NCBI GenBank assembly: GCA_040384325.1
Contig: JAZKJL010000004.1
Span: forward strand, 248,001-312,000
Origin: JACMLX01 sp040384325
Lineage (GTDB): Bacteria > Gemmatimonadota > Gemmatimonadetes > Gemmatimonadales > Gemmatimonadaceae
Length of the DNA stretch: 64,000 bases
Direction: 5' to 3'
Below the pieces are notes generated by a model. That model searched no databases and was not told where the DNA came from. It saw only the letters and a program-made list of their open reading frames with translations. This document shows positions 1 to 9,292 of the stretch, piece by piece. The translations under genes were made by a program, and so were the position numbers. Positions within the stretch are counted from its first letter, which is position 1; each line of letters begins with the position of its first letter.

Positions 1-93
1 GAGGCGCACGCGTTCGGCGAACAATTGCAGGGGGCGGAGTTTCGCGAGGCCGTAGCCGCGTTCATGGAGAAGCGACCGGCATCGTTCGGCTGA
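1..93 (+). CDS. Enoyl-CoA hydratase/isomerase family protein, C-terminal end only
   Basis: The window opens inside a reading frame that ends with TGA at 91-93. Its last 30 residues include GAEFREAVAAFMEKRPASFG. This is the pattern that closes many crotonase-fold enoyl-CoA hydratases, where a helix 'FxEGVxAFxEKRxPxF' ends the C-terminal trimerisation segment. The active-site part lies outside the window, so neither substrate nor activity can be judged. The family normally hydrates trans-2-enoyl-CoA in fatty-acid beta-oxidation. The assignment rests on this tail alone. Confidence 0.6.
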   Translation, partial: EAHAFGEQLQGAEFREAVAAFMEKRPASFG

Positions 94-108
94 CGCGCAC
101 TGGCGCGT
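93..108 (+). terminator. Possible weak terminator hairpin
   Basis: ACGCGC (93-98) and GCGCGT (103-108) form a 6-bp stem with an ACTG loop, directly on the stop codon of the crotonase gene. No T-run follows, so its function is uncertain. The rest of the gap up to 381 shows no gene I can support. Confidence 0.3.
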
Positions 109-381
109 GAGCGGCACGCGAATCGTCGCAATGCCGAGCCCGGTGTGAATGACGATCGTCGATCGCGAACGTCACGACGATTCGTGTGCGCCGCACGATG
201 GGCGCTGCGTGTCGGTCCGATGAGCACGGTTCCTGCTCGTCCCGGCGGGAGTGACCGCATACCTTCCGCCTCTCATGCCTCAGTCCGCCGCCCTGATCCC
301 GATGCGCGTTCGCGCGGTCACCGGCCATGCCGTGCCACCGCGTGATGCATATCGAGCAGCGTACCGCACGCCCCGGCTGGC

Positions 382-2583
382 ATGACGGCACCGTGGGCGG
401 TGATCGGCGGCGGTGACAGCCGCGCGCTGGACTGCGCGCCGAAGGCGGCGATTCTGCACCGCGCTGCGCGCGCCGGTGTGGCGATCCCGGATGCGGTGGT
501 GATTCCCGACGCCGAATTCGACGCCTGGGTCGCTGCCGGTCATGCGCTGCCATCCACGCTGCGCGGCGGTCTGCTGGTGGTGCGCTCGGCCTTCGCCACG
601 GAGGACGCACCCAGCCACACCAACACCGGTGCCTTCACCAGCGTGCTGCGCGTGCCGGCGGATGATCGCCAGGCCATCGCCGCTGCGGCTGCCGCGGTGC
701 GCGCCTCGGGTGCGCATGCCGCCACCACGCGTGACGTGCTGGTGATGCGACAGGTGACCGCGCAGCATGCGGGCGTGGCATTCACGGAGCGCGAGCACGA
801 GGACGACCTCGTGAACGTGGTGAACGGCACCGCCGAGGAATTGCTGGCAGGGAAGGTGAGCGGGCAGACGCTCGACATTCCGCGCTGTCGCCGTGGCGAA
901 CCGACCGACGTGTTGTTGCCGCCCTGGGCGCAGCGACTGCAGCGGGTGCTGCTGCTGGTGCGTGACCTCGGGCACGTGAATCGCTGGGGCAACGGCGACT
1001 GGGACGTGGAGTGGGCCGACGACGGCGAGGTGTGCTGGGTGGTGCAGCTGCGCCCCGTCACGCGGCACACGGTGCGCAACGAATGGTTCACGCTCGCCAA
1101 CCACCGCGAGATCCTGCCGCCGTTGCCGAGCCGGTTCATGGCCACACTGATCGCGTCGTGTGCCGGTGGGCTGTTCGCGTGGTATCGTCGCGCCGATGCC
1201 GCGCTGCCGGCGTCGCGGCCGTTCATCGAGGTGTTCGAGGGCCGACCGGTGATCAACCTCTCGTTGCTCACCGACATGTTGCGCACCTGGGGGTTGCCGA
1301 CGCGCTACATCACCGATGCCATCGGTGGACGCGACGTGCACCCGGTGGGGTGGCGCATGCAGCGGGTGCGCTCGGCCGCGCCGGCGTTGCTGCGCATGTT
1401 GTGGGCGCAGTTCACCGCCGTCGGCACCACGCGGCGCGCGCGATTGACGATCCTGTCGCGCGACCTGCTGGAATCGGAAGGCGCGGTGGCGCCGCTGGTG
1501 CAGGCGGCGCAGCGACGCTACGTCCTGCTGGTGCAGTCGATGTTCGCATTGACGGCGGCGATGGCGACGCCGCTGGCAGTGCTGCGGCGCACCGGCACGC
1601 TGGCGGCGCATCTCTCACGACAGCGCACGCCGGGGAGTGACGTGGTGGAGGCGCTGCGCCGCGACGTGGTGCCGGCGTTGCGCGAAAATCCCGACGACAT
1701 CGCACGCGTCGCCGTCGGCGAGCCACCGGTGAGCCAGGCCGGCGCCTACGAGTGGAAACAGTGGCTGGAACGCCACGGGCACCGTGGCCCGTACGAAAGC
1801 GACCTGGCGCAGGCGCGATGGCGTGAACAACCCGCGGCGGTGCTGGCGTTGTTGCGCCATGAACTGGCGTATCCGATCGCGCCGCGGGCGCTGCCGTTCC
1901 GCAGCATCGGTGAGTGGCTCACGTTGCCGCTGTGGTGGCTGGCGCAGCGACCATTGCGCGCGCGTGAGGGACTACGCGACGACGCGATGGTGGCGTTCGC
2001 CATGATCCGCGAATTGCTGCACGCGGCGGCCGAGCGTGCGGTCCAGCGTGGCGCGCTGCGCCGTCGTGACGACATCTGGCTCCTGTCGGTGGACGAGGCG
2101 ATCGCGCTCGATGCGGGGGCGATGTACGACGAGGCGTTCTTCGAGGCGCGCGACCTGGAGCGGCGCGAGGAGGCGGCGGTCACCATTCCGGCCGTCTTCC
2201 GCCGCTACGATCGCCTGCGTCGAGACCTGCGCAAGTCGCCGACCCCGGTGCGTGCCGTGTGGCAGGGGATCGGGCTGGCACCGGGGCGCGTGGCGGGGCG
2301 TGCCTGGTGCGCCGAGGGGCCGACGGCGTCACCGCCGGCCGGCTGGACGCCGCAGGAGACGATCCTGATCGCACCGGCGGTGGATGCGGCGTGGGCGCTG
2401 CTGTTCCGCCGCGTGGCCGGCGTGGTGGTGGAGACCGGGGGCGAGTTGTCGCACGCCTCGATCATCCTGCGCGAGCTGGGCGTACCGTCGGTGACCAACG
2501 TGCGCGGGGTCCTGGGTGACCTGCGCACCGGTGATCCGCTGCTGCTGGATGCGGCGCGCGGTCACGTCGCACGCGCGCACTGA
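382..2583 (+). CDS. PEP/pyruvate-binding, PEP-utilising enzyme (rifampin phosphotransferase-like)
   Basis: 733 aa. The order of parts follows rifampin phosphotransferase and PEP-synthase-like enzymes. The N-terminal ATP-grasp (PPDK_N) region (about 1-230) has VVRSAFATED and closes with the metal/ATP-binding pattern DVEW...VVQLRPVT. A central helical region (about 235-600) contains HGHRGPYESDL. The C-terminal swivelling His domain (about 625-733) has TGGELSHASIILRELGVPSV, in which the His of SHAS would be the phosphocarrier. Typical Rph proteins are about 860 aa, so the ATP-grasp part is short here and lacks much of its N-terminal subdomain. Family knowledge: ATP-dependent phosphoryl transfer through the His. 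The acceptor is not shown by the sequence, and rifamycin is only one possibility. No signal peptide, so cytoplasmic. It stands alone, with no partner gene in the same operon. Confidence 0.8.
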   Translation: MTAPWAVIGGGDSRALDCAPKAAILHRAARAGVAIPDAVVIPDAEFDAWVAAGHALPSTLRGGLLVVRSAFATEDAPSHTNTGAFTSVLRVPADDRQAIAAAAAAVRASGAHAATTRDVLVMRQVTAQHAGVAFTEREHEDDLVNVVNGTAEELLAGKVSGQTLDIPRCRRGEPTDVLLPPWAQRLQRVLLLVRDLGHVNRWGNGDWDVEWADDGEVCWVVQLRPVTRHTVRNEWFTLANHREILPPLPSRFMATLIASCAGGLFAWYRRADAALPASRPFIEVFEGRPVINLSLLTDMLRTWGLPTRYITDAIGGRDVHPVGWRMQRVRSAAPALLRMLWAQFTAVGTTRRARLTILSRDLLESEGAVAPLVQAAQRRYVLLVQSMFALTAAMATPLAVLRRTGTLAAHLSRQRTPGSDVVEALRRDVVPALRENPDDIARVAVGEPPVSQAGAYEWKQWLERHGHRGPYESDLAQARWREQPAAVLALLRHELAYPIAPRALPFRSIGEWLTLPLWWLAQRPLRAREGLRDDAMVAFAMIRELLHAAAERAVQRGALRRRDDIWLLSVDEAIALDAGAMYDEAFFEARDLERREEAAVTIPAVFRRYDRLRRDLRKSPTPVRAVWQGIGLAPGRVAGRAWCAEGPTASPPAGWTPQETILIAPAVDAAWALLFRRVAGVVVETGGELSHASIILRELGVPSVTNVRGVLGDLRTGDPLLLDAARGHVARAH

Positions 2584-2736
2584 GCGGCGTATCGCGGATG
2601 TGATGCATCGGTGACCGGCCGATGCGGCGGCGAGCCTTGCGCCGGGTGCTGCAGGCTTCAACGTTGCGACGTCGTCCGCCGTTGCCCTCGCATCGTCCGC
2701 GCCCCCACCCACGGTCGCCCTCCACCGAGCCCGCGT

Positions 2737-5700
2737 ATGTTCTCGCCGCGCCCGCTGTTCCTCTTCGCGCTTCCGATCCTCGCCGCCGTCTCTGCCGGCA
2801 CGTCGAGGTTCGTCTCGCGCGACACCGGTTCCACCCTGTCGGCGGCTGCCGACTCGACACTGATGGCCGGCTATCGCTGGCGCAACATCGGTCCCGATCG
2901 CGGTGGCCGGTCGATCGCTGCCAGCGGGGTGAAGGGGCGCCCGAACGAGGCCTACTTCGGCGCCACCGGCGGCGGCCTGTGGAAGACCACCGACGGCGGC
3001 GAGACCTGGGTGCCGATCACCGACGGCCAGGTGAAGAGCGCCTCGGTGGGTGCGGTGGCCGTCAGCGAGACGAAGCCCGACTTGGTGTTCATCGGCATGG
3101 GCGAGACGGCGATCCGCGGCAACATCATGCCCGGCGACGGCGTCTATCGCAGCACCGATGCCGGCAAGAACTGGACACACGTCGGCTTCCGTGAATCACA
3201 CGGCATCTCGAAGATCCGCATCCACCCGACCAATGCCGACATCGTCTTCGTGGCGTCGTTCGGCAAGTACAGCGTGCCGAGCGCCGAGCGCGGCGTGTTC
3301 AAGAGCACCGATGGCGGCAACACGTGGAAGAAGGTGTTGTTCCGTGACGACCGTACCGGGGCGATCGACATCGCGTTCGACCGCGCCAACCCGAACGTGA
3401 TGTACGCCGCTCTCTGGGAGGCTTACCGCAAGGAGTACCAGATGTCGAGCGGCGGGCCGGGGAGCGGATTGTTCAAGAGCACCGATGGCGGTGAGACGTG
3501 GACCGAGATCACGCGCAATCCGGGAATGCCGCCGGGGCTCATCGGTCGCATCGGCGTGGCCACCACCGCCGCCAACTCGAATCGTGTGTACGCGCTGGTG
3601 GAAAACGACAGCGGTGGCCTGTTCAAGAGCGACGATGCCGGGGCCACCTGGACGGCCATGAATTACAGCCGCAGCATCCGGCAGCGCGCGTTCTACTACA
3701 CGCACCTCTTCGCCGACCACAAGAACGCCGACGTGGTGTACGCGCAGAACACGTCGATCTTCCGCAGCACCGATGCCGGCAAGACGCTGACGACCATCGA
3801 TGCCAACTCGCACGGCGACTGGCACGACCTCTGGATCGACCCCGACGACCCGACGCACCTGGTGGCGGCCAACGATGGTGGTGGCGCCGTGACGCGGAAC
3901 ACCGGCGGCAAGTGGACCGACGAGGATTACCCGACGGAGCAGTGGTATCACGTCATCACCACCACCCACATCCCGTTCCACGTCTGCGGTTCGCAGCAGG
4001 ACAACAGCACGCTCTGCACGCCGTACAACTGGAACCTGGGTGCATTCAACGCGTCGCAGGCGGCTCGCGCGGCGGGCACCGACACCGGCGCCACGCGCCG
4101 CCTCGATTCCGACCTGACGGCCGGCGGCATGGCAGTGTCGTACCAAGCCGGCGGTGGTGAGCCGGGATACATCGCCCCCGATCCGCGCAACCCGGACCTC
4201 TTCTACTCCGGCACCAATAACGGCGCCTACCTCGACAAGTTCGATCGTCGCACCGGGCAGGCGCGCGAAGTGAACCCGTATCCGTGGTTCTATTCCGGCG
4301 AGCCGTCGAAGGCGATCCGCGAGCGGTGGCAGTGGACGTACCCGATCATCTTCTCGCCGGTGGACAAGAAGTCGCTCTTCGTCTCGTCGCAGCGCCTCTG
4401 GCGCACGATGGACGGCGGCAAGACGTGGGCGGCACTGAGCGGTGACCTGACTCGGCACGACCCGATCACGCAGGAGAAGTCGGGTGGGCCGATCACCGGC
4501 GACATGAACGGACCGGAAGTCTACGGCACCATCTTCTCGGTGGCCCCGGGCAAGCGCGACATCAACGTGATCTGGACCGGCTCCGACGACGGGCTGGTAC
4601 ACGTCACGCGTGACGGCGGGAAGACGTGGACCAACATCACGCCCAAGGACATGCCGGAGTTCGGGCGTGTCAGCCAGCTGGATGCATCGAACTTCGCGCC
4701 AGGCACCGCCTACATGTCGGTGCGCAAGCCGCTGCTGAACGACTTCTCGCCGTACATCTGGAAGACGACCGACTTCGGCCGCACCTGGACGAAGATCGTG
4801 ACCGGCATTCGCGCGGACGCCTACGTGCATGCGGTGCGCGAGGATCCGGTGCGCAAGGGCCTGCTCTACGCCGGCACGCAGCACGGCATGTACCTGTCGT
4901 ACGACGACGGCGCCAGCTGGCAGTCGCTGATGCTGAACATGCCCGACGTGCCGATCTCCGACGTGATCGTGGAGGCCAACGAGCTGGTGATCTCGTCGCA
5001 TGGCCGCGGCTTCTGGGTGCTGGACAACATCGCGCCGCTGCGACAGGCGACGCCGGAGATCATGGCCAAGGACGTGCACCTGTTCACGTCGCCGGTGGGG
5101 TATCGCTCGGGCGCAGGACTGACCATCAGCTACCTGCTCAAGGCGCCCACCACGCGCGCGACACTGGAGATTCTCGACTCGACCGGCACGGTGGTCCGCA
5201 CCATCGAGGCCGACACGGCGACCGGCACCGCCGGACGCGCCCGCGGTGGTCGCCGCCGCGGTGGCGAGGCCACGATCCCGACGCGCGCCGGCATCAACCG
5301 CTTCGAGTGGGACCTGCGCTCACAAGGCATCGTCTCGTTCCCGGGCATGATCCTGTGGGGCGCCGGCACTGCGGGACCGGCCGTGCCGCCGGGACGCTAC
5401 ACGGCGCGGCTGACGGCCGACAATCGCGTCGCCAGCACGCCGCTGGTGGTGAAGCGCAATCCGTGGATCACCGACGTCACCGACGCCGACCTCGCCGCGC
5501 AGTATGCATTCGGCCGCCGGGTGCGCGATCGCGCGACGGATGCCAACAAGGCGGTGATCGCGATCCGGAACGTGAAGGCGCAGCTGGCGGACCGGCAGAA
5601 GAAGGCCGCCGATGATGCGGCGCTCAAGAGTGCAGGCAGCACCCTGGTCGCCAATGCCTCGGTGGTGGAGGACAGCGTCTACCAGGTGCGGAACCAGAGC

Positions 5701-5967
5701 GGACAGGACCCGCTCAACTTCCCGATCCGCGTCAACAACCGCCTCGCCACGCTGCTCTCGATGGCGGAACGCGGTGACGGCCGGCCCACCACCAACATGC
5801 CGGAGATCTTCGGCATCCTGTCCACCGAACTGGGTCGCTACACGACGCAACTGAACAAGGTCTGGACGACGGACCTGGTGGCGGTGAACAAGGAACTGGC
5901 GCGACTCAAGTTGCCGCCGCTGGACCCGAACTGCGCGAAGGCGGAGGGATGCACCGCCGTTCCCTGA
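2737..5967 (+). CDS. Large secreted BNR/Asp-box repeat protein (VPS10/sortilin-like beta-propeller)
   Basis: 1076 aa from the ATG at 2737, which gives a clean signal peptide (hydrophobic LFLFALPILAAVSAG). The frame is open upstream to a GTG at 2611, but that adds an Arg-rich, non-signal stretch. At least eight Asp boxes of the form S/T-x-D-x-G-x-T/S-W are seen, for example STDGGNTWKKV, STDGGETWTEI, TRDGGKTWTNI and SYDDGASWQSL. They build one or two beta-propellers over about residues 40-790. The C-terminal 280 residues look like an Ig/FlgD-type sandwich plus a helical tail. Such proteins are often auto-annotated as glycosyl hydrolase or exo-alpha-sialidase, but I see no sialidase catalytic set, so a binding or scaffold role is as likely. 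A paralogue lies on the other strand at 59914-63183. Confidence 0.85.
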   Translation: MFSPRPLFLFALPILAAVSAGTSRFVSRDTGSTLSAAADSTLMAGYRWRNIGPDRGGRSIAASGVKGRPNEAYFGATGGGLWKTTDGGETWVPITDGQVKSASVGAVAVSETKPDLVFIGMGETAIRGNIMPGDGVYRSTDAGKNWTHVGFRESHGISKIRIHPTNADIVFVASFGKYSVPSAERGVFKSTDGGNTWKKVLFRDDRTGAIDIAFDRANPNVMYAALWEAYRKEYQMSSGGPGSGLFKSTDGGETWTEITRNPGMPPGLIGRIGVATTAANSNRVYALVENDSGGLFKSDDAGATWTAMNYSRSIRQRAFYYTHLFADHKNADVVYAQNTSIFRSTDAGKTLTTIDANSHGDWHDLWIDPDDPTHLVAANDGGGAVTRNTGGKWTDEDYPTEQWYHVITTTHIPFHVCGSQQDNSTLCTPYNWNLGAFNASQAARAAGTDTGATRRLDSDLTAGGMAVSYQAGGGEPGYIAPDPRNPDLFYSGTNNGAYLDKFDRRTGQAREVNPYPWFYSGEPSKAIRERWQWTYPIIFSPVDKKSLFVSSQRLWRTMDGGKTWAALSGDLTRHDPITQEKSGGPITGDMNGPEVYGTIFSVAPGKRDINVIWTGSDDGLVHVTRDGGKTWTNITPKDMPEFGRVSQLDASNFAPGTAYMSVRKPLLNDFSPYIWKTTDFGRTWTKIVTGIRADAYVHAVREDPVRKGLLYAGTQHGMYLSYDDGASWQSLMLNMPDVPISDVIVEANELVISSHGRGFWVLDNIAPLRQATPEIMAKDVHLFTSPVGYRSGAGLTISYLLKAPTTRATLEILDSTGTVVRTIEADTATGTAGRARGGRRRGGEATIPTRAGINRFEWDLRSQGIVSFPGMILWGAGTAGPAVPPGRYTARLTADNRVASTPLVVKRNPWITDVTDADLAAQYAFGRRVRDRATDANKAVIAIRNVKAQLADRQKKAADDAALKSAGSTLVANASVVEDSVYQVRNQSGQDPLNFPIRVNNRLATLLSMAERGDGRPTTNMPEIFGILSTELGRYTTQLNKVWTTDLVAVNKELARLKLPPLDPNCAKAEGCTAVP

Positions 5968-6004
5968 GTCGCGGGCACTGCGCACCGATCGCCCCGGAGA
6001 TCCG

Positions 6005-6592
6005 ATGACCGATCTCTGGGGCGCGCGTGCGTCCGAGCGCTGGCATGCGACCCTCGATCGGTATCCCGACGTGATCGCGGCGCAGGGTGTGGCGCCGCTG
6101 GCCGCGCTCGACAGCTGGTATCGCACCGAACTGCCAGGCCTCATTTCGTCGCGCACTTCACCGCACGTGACGCTGACGGAACTGGTACGCGTCACCGAGT
6201 GGAAGATGCATCGCGGTGTGTGGCGCGCGCCGAACCTGGTGCGCGTGAAATCGAATGACGCCGACGTCGTGCGGCAGACCACGACGCGCGCACTGGCGCT
6301 GGCGCCGCATCCGACCGCGCCGGTGAAGGAGATCGCGACGCTCGATGGCGTGGGACCCGCCACCGCGTCGGCGATCACGGCGGCCGTGGCACCCGAGACC
6401 TACCCGTTCTTCGACGAGTTGGTGGCCGCACAGGTACCCGAGCTCGGACCGGTGGCATGGACCCTCGGCTATTACGCGAAGTACGCGGCAGCCCTGCGTC
6501 AGCGCGCCGCGACGCTGGGCGACGGATGGACGCCCGTGCAGGTCGAACGTGCGCTCTGGGCCCACGTGAACGGCAAACCCGGACTCCGCTGA
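6005..6592 (+). CDS. Uncharacterised protein with helix-hairpin-helix motif
   Basis: 195 aa, cytoplasmic, ATG preceded by CCCCGGAGATCCG (GGAG as ribosome site). The one recognisable element is a helix-hairpin-helix-like segment, LDGVGPATASAI, around residues 115-126. It resembles the DNA-backbone-binding HhH of the endonuclease III/AlkA superfamily and is followed by FDELVAAQVPELG. The N-terminal part (ELVRVTEWKMHRGVWRAP) does not match a family I know. No FeS Cys cluster and no clear glycosylase Lys/Asp pair could be placed. It may be a degenerate DNA glycosylase-fold protein. It follows the BNR gene after 37 nt but need not share its function. Confidence 0.6.
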   Translation: MTDLWGARASERWHATLDRYPDVIAAQGVAPLAALDSWYRTELPGLISSRTSPHVTLTELVRVTEWKMHRGVWRAPNLVRVKSNDADVVRQTTTRALALAPHPTAPVKEIATLDGVGPATASAITAAVAPETYPFFDELVAAQVPELGPVAWTLGYYAKYAAALRQRAATLGDGWTPVQVERALWAHVNGKPGLR

Positions 6593-6764
6593 GCGGGTCG
6601 CCCACGGCCTGAAACCGGGCCACGGGCACCGCGTAGGCTGGGCATCACCGGACGCGCCACGCGCCCTCCGCCTGCCCGCGGCAACCATTTCGCGCGGCCG
6701 GGAATCAGATGCGGGGCGCACCGACGACGGCCAGCCCGCGACTCCCCCGCTTCCGGCTTCTCCC

Positions 6765-9266
6765 ATGCTCCAGAACCTGCGGCTCGCCGCGCGGATGCTG
6801 CTCAAGACGCCGTTCGTGACGGCCATCGCCGTGCTCTCGCTGGCGCTCGGCATCGGTGCGAACTCGGCGATCTTCTCGATGTTCAACCAGATGCTGCTGC
6901 AGCCGCTTCCGGTGCCGCACCCTGAGCAGCTGGTGAACCTCGGCGCGCCGGGACCCAAGCCCGGCTCCACGCAGTGTTCGCAGGCCGGCAACTGCGAAAT
7001 GGTGTTCAGCTACCCGATGTACCGGGATCTCGAGCGCACGCAGACCGTGCTCACCGGGCTCGCAGGTCACAAGAGCTTCGGGCCCAGCCTGGCCATCGAT
7101 GGCGAGCCGATGACGGGGCAGGGCATGATGGTGTCGGGGTCGTACTTCCCCACGCTGCAGGTGCAGCCGGCTGCGGGTCGGCTGCTGACGCCAGCGGACG
7201 ACACGCCCGTCGGGGCCAACTTCGTGGCGGTGCTGGGCTTCGACTTCTGGCGCGACCGATTCGCCCGCGCACCATCGGTGATCGGCAAGACGATCCGCAT
7301 CAACGGGCAGGCCTTCACCATCGTCGGCGTCGCGCCGCAGGAGTTCAGCGGCACCACACTCGGCGTGCGCCCCACCGTCTACGTGCCGTTGTCGATGCGG
7401 CAGGTGCTGGAGCCGCGCTTCAGCGGCTTCGAGAACCGCCGCAGCTACTGGGTCTATGCGTTCGGGCGCCGCAAGCCCGACGTGTCGGTGGCCCAGGTCG
7501 GCGCGTCACTGAACGCGCTGTACCGCCCGATCATCACCGAGGTCGAGGCGCCGCTGCAGGAAGGCATGAGCGAGCAGACGATGACGCGGTTCAAGGCGCG
7601 CGCGCTGACCGTCGAAGCGGGACCCCAGGGCCAGAGCAGCGTGCATGCGGAAGCGCGCACCCCGTTGCTGCTGCTGCTCGGCGTGACCGGCGTGGTGCTG
7701 CTGATCGCCTGCGCCAACATCGCCAACCTGCTGCTGGCGCGCGGTGCGGGCCGCGCAGCCGAGATGGGCGTGCGACTGGCGCTGGGTGCAAGTCGTCGGC
7801 AACTACTGTCGCTGTTGCTCACCGAGTCCGTGCTGCTGGCACTGGTCGGCGGCGCGGCCAGCCTGCTGGTGGCACAACTGACGTTGAAATTCATCGGCTC
7901 GATGATGCCGGCCGATGCCGCGGGTTCGTTGCGACTGGAGCTGCAGGGCAGCGTGGTGGCGTTCACCGCCTTGCTGGCGGTGGTGACCGGATTGCTGTTC
8001 GGCCTCTTCCCGGCGCTGCACAGCACGCGTGCAGACCTGATCAGCGTGATCCGCGCCGGTGCCGGGCAACTCACGGGTGGCAAGGCGGCAGCGCGCTTCC
8101 GCGCCACGCTGGTGACCGTGCAGATCGCGCTCTCGATGGCGCTGCTGGTGTCGGCCGGCCTGTTCCTGAAGAGCCTCATGAACGTGTCGCGCGTGGACCT
8201 CGGCGCGCAGGTGGACAACCTCGTCACGTTCGCGGTGGCGCCGGTGCGCGCCGGCATGGATACGTTGCGGGCGGCGGTCTACTTCACGCGCGTGGAAGAG
8301 GCGCTGCGTGGCATTCCCGGCGTCAGCGGCGTGACGTCGAGCCGAGTGCCGCTGCTGGCCGGTGACAACTGGGGCACGGGGGTGCGCGTGCAAGGTTTTG
8401 CCGACGGCCCGGACGTGGACAACAACAGCTCGTACAACCAGGTCGGTCCCGGCTACTTCGCGCTGGTGGGCGGACAGCTGATCGCCGGTCGCGACATCGC
8501 CGAGAGCGACCTGCGCGGCGGCGCGCTGGTGGCAGTGGTGAACGAGACGTTCGCGAAGAAGTTCAACCTCGGGCGTGACGCGGTCGGCAAGTTCATGGCC
8601 GAGAGCGACACGCGCGACACACTCAACATCCAGATCGTCGGCCTGGTGCGCGACATGAAGTACAGCCAGGTGAAGGACACCACGCCGCCGGTGTTCTACT
8701 CGGCGGTGCGGCAGGACGGCTCGGTGGGCGGCTTGAACTTCTACGTCCGTTCGTCGCTGCCGCCGGCGCAGATCATGGCCGCGATCCCCGGCGTGCTGAA
8801 GACGCTCGACCCGACGATCCCGGTGGAGGACCTGAAGTCGATGCCGCAGCAGATCCGCGAGAACGTCTTCCTCGATCGCATGATCAGCATCCTCTCGGCG
8901 TCGTTCGCCATCGTGGCTACGCTGCTGGCGGCGATCGGGCTGTATGGCATGCTGGCGTTCAGCGTCACGCAGCGCACCCGCGAGATCGGCGTGCGGATGG
9001 CGCTCGGCGCCGATGGTGCCCGCGTGCGGGCGATGGTGATGAAGCAGGTGGGTATGCTGACGCTGGTGGGTGGCGCGATCGGCGTGGCGAGCGCCTTCGG
9101 CATCGGCAAGGCTGCTCGCGCGCTGCTGTTCGGCCTCGAGAGTCACGACGCGCTGGTGTTCGCGACGTCGGTACTGCTGCTGTCGGCGGTGGCGCTGGCG
9201 GCGGGCTTCCTGCCGGCACGACGGGCGGCGATGGTGAATCCCATGACTGCGCTGCGCCATGACTGA
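6765..9266 (+). CDS. ABC transporter permease, ADOP family (MacB_PCD + FtsX, duplicated)
   Basis: 833 aa. It begins MLQNLRLAARMLLKTP, typical of the 'acidobacterial duplicated orphan permease' group, then a TM segment (FVTAIAVLSLALGIGANSAI), a MacB-type periplasmic domain, and a first FtsX block (about 305-440, LLLLLGVTGVVLLIACANIA...LLLARGAGRAAEMGVRLALG). A second periplasmic domain and a second FtsX block follow (about 690-833, ending ARRAAMVNPMTALRHD). Eight TM helices in total. Known of the family: mechanotransmission permeases that move substrates or lipoproteins from the periplasm, coupled to a MacB/LolD-type ATPase. The adaptor and ATPase genes follow directly, so despite the family name this copy is not an orphan. 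No substrate can be inferred. Confidence 0.9.
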   Translation: MLQNLRLAARMLLKTPFVTAIAVLSLALGIGANSAIFSMFNQMLLQPLPVPHPEQLVNLGAPGPKPGSTQCSQAGNCEMVFSYPMYRDLERTQTVLTGLAGHKSFGPSLAIDGEPMTGQGMMVSGSYFPTLQVQPAAGRLLTPADDTPVGANFVAVLGFDFWRDRFARAPSVIGKTIRINGQAFTIVGVAPQEFSGTTLGVRPTVYVPLSMRQVLEPRFSGFENRRSYWVYAFGRRKPDVSVAQVGASLNALYRPIITEVEAPLQEGMSEQTMTRFKARALTVEAGPQGQSSVHAEARTPLLLLLGVTGVVLLIACANIANLLLARGAGRAAEMGVRLALGASRRQLLSLLLTESVLLALVGGAASLLVAQLTLKFIGSMMPADAAGSLRLELQGSVVAFTALLAVVTGLLFGLFPALHSTRADLISVIRAGAGQLTGGKAAARFRATLVTVQIALSMALLVSAGLFLKSLMNVSRVDLGAQVDNLVTFAVAPVRAGMDTLRAAVYFTRVEEALRGIPGVSGVTSSRVPLLAGDNWGTGVRVQGFADGPDVDNNSSYNQVGPGYFALVGGQLIAGRDIAESDLRGGALVAVVNETFAKKFNLGRDAVGKFMAESDTRDTLNIQIVGLVRDMKYSQVKDTTPPVFYSAVRQDGSVGGLNFYVRSSLPPAQIMAAIPGVLKTLDPTIPVEDLKSMPQQIRENVFLDRMISILSASFAIVATLLAAIGLYGMLAFSVTQRTREIGVRMALGADGARVRAMVMKQVGMLTLVGGAIGVASAFGIGKAARALLFGLESHDALVFATSVLLLSAVALAAGFLPARRAAMVNPMTALRHD

Positions 9267-9292
9267 CCGACATCGACACCGGGGGGCGTGAG

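Noticed and set aside
280..1611. 443-codon minus-strand frame, and a 66-codon plus frame at 145-345
   Set aside because: The first mirrors the PEP-utilising gene; the second is a low-complexity Arg/Ser-rich peptide with no SD.
3196..5079. 627-codon open frame on the minus strand
   Set aside because: Mirror of the first BNR gene, same composition bias, no recognisable domain or ribosome site.
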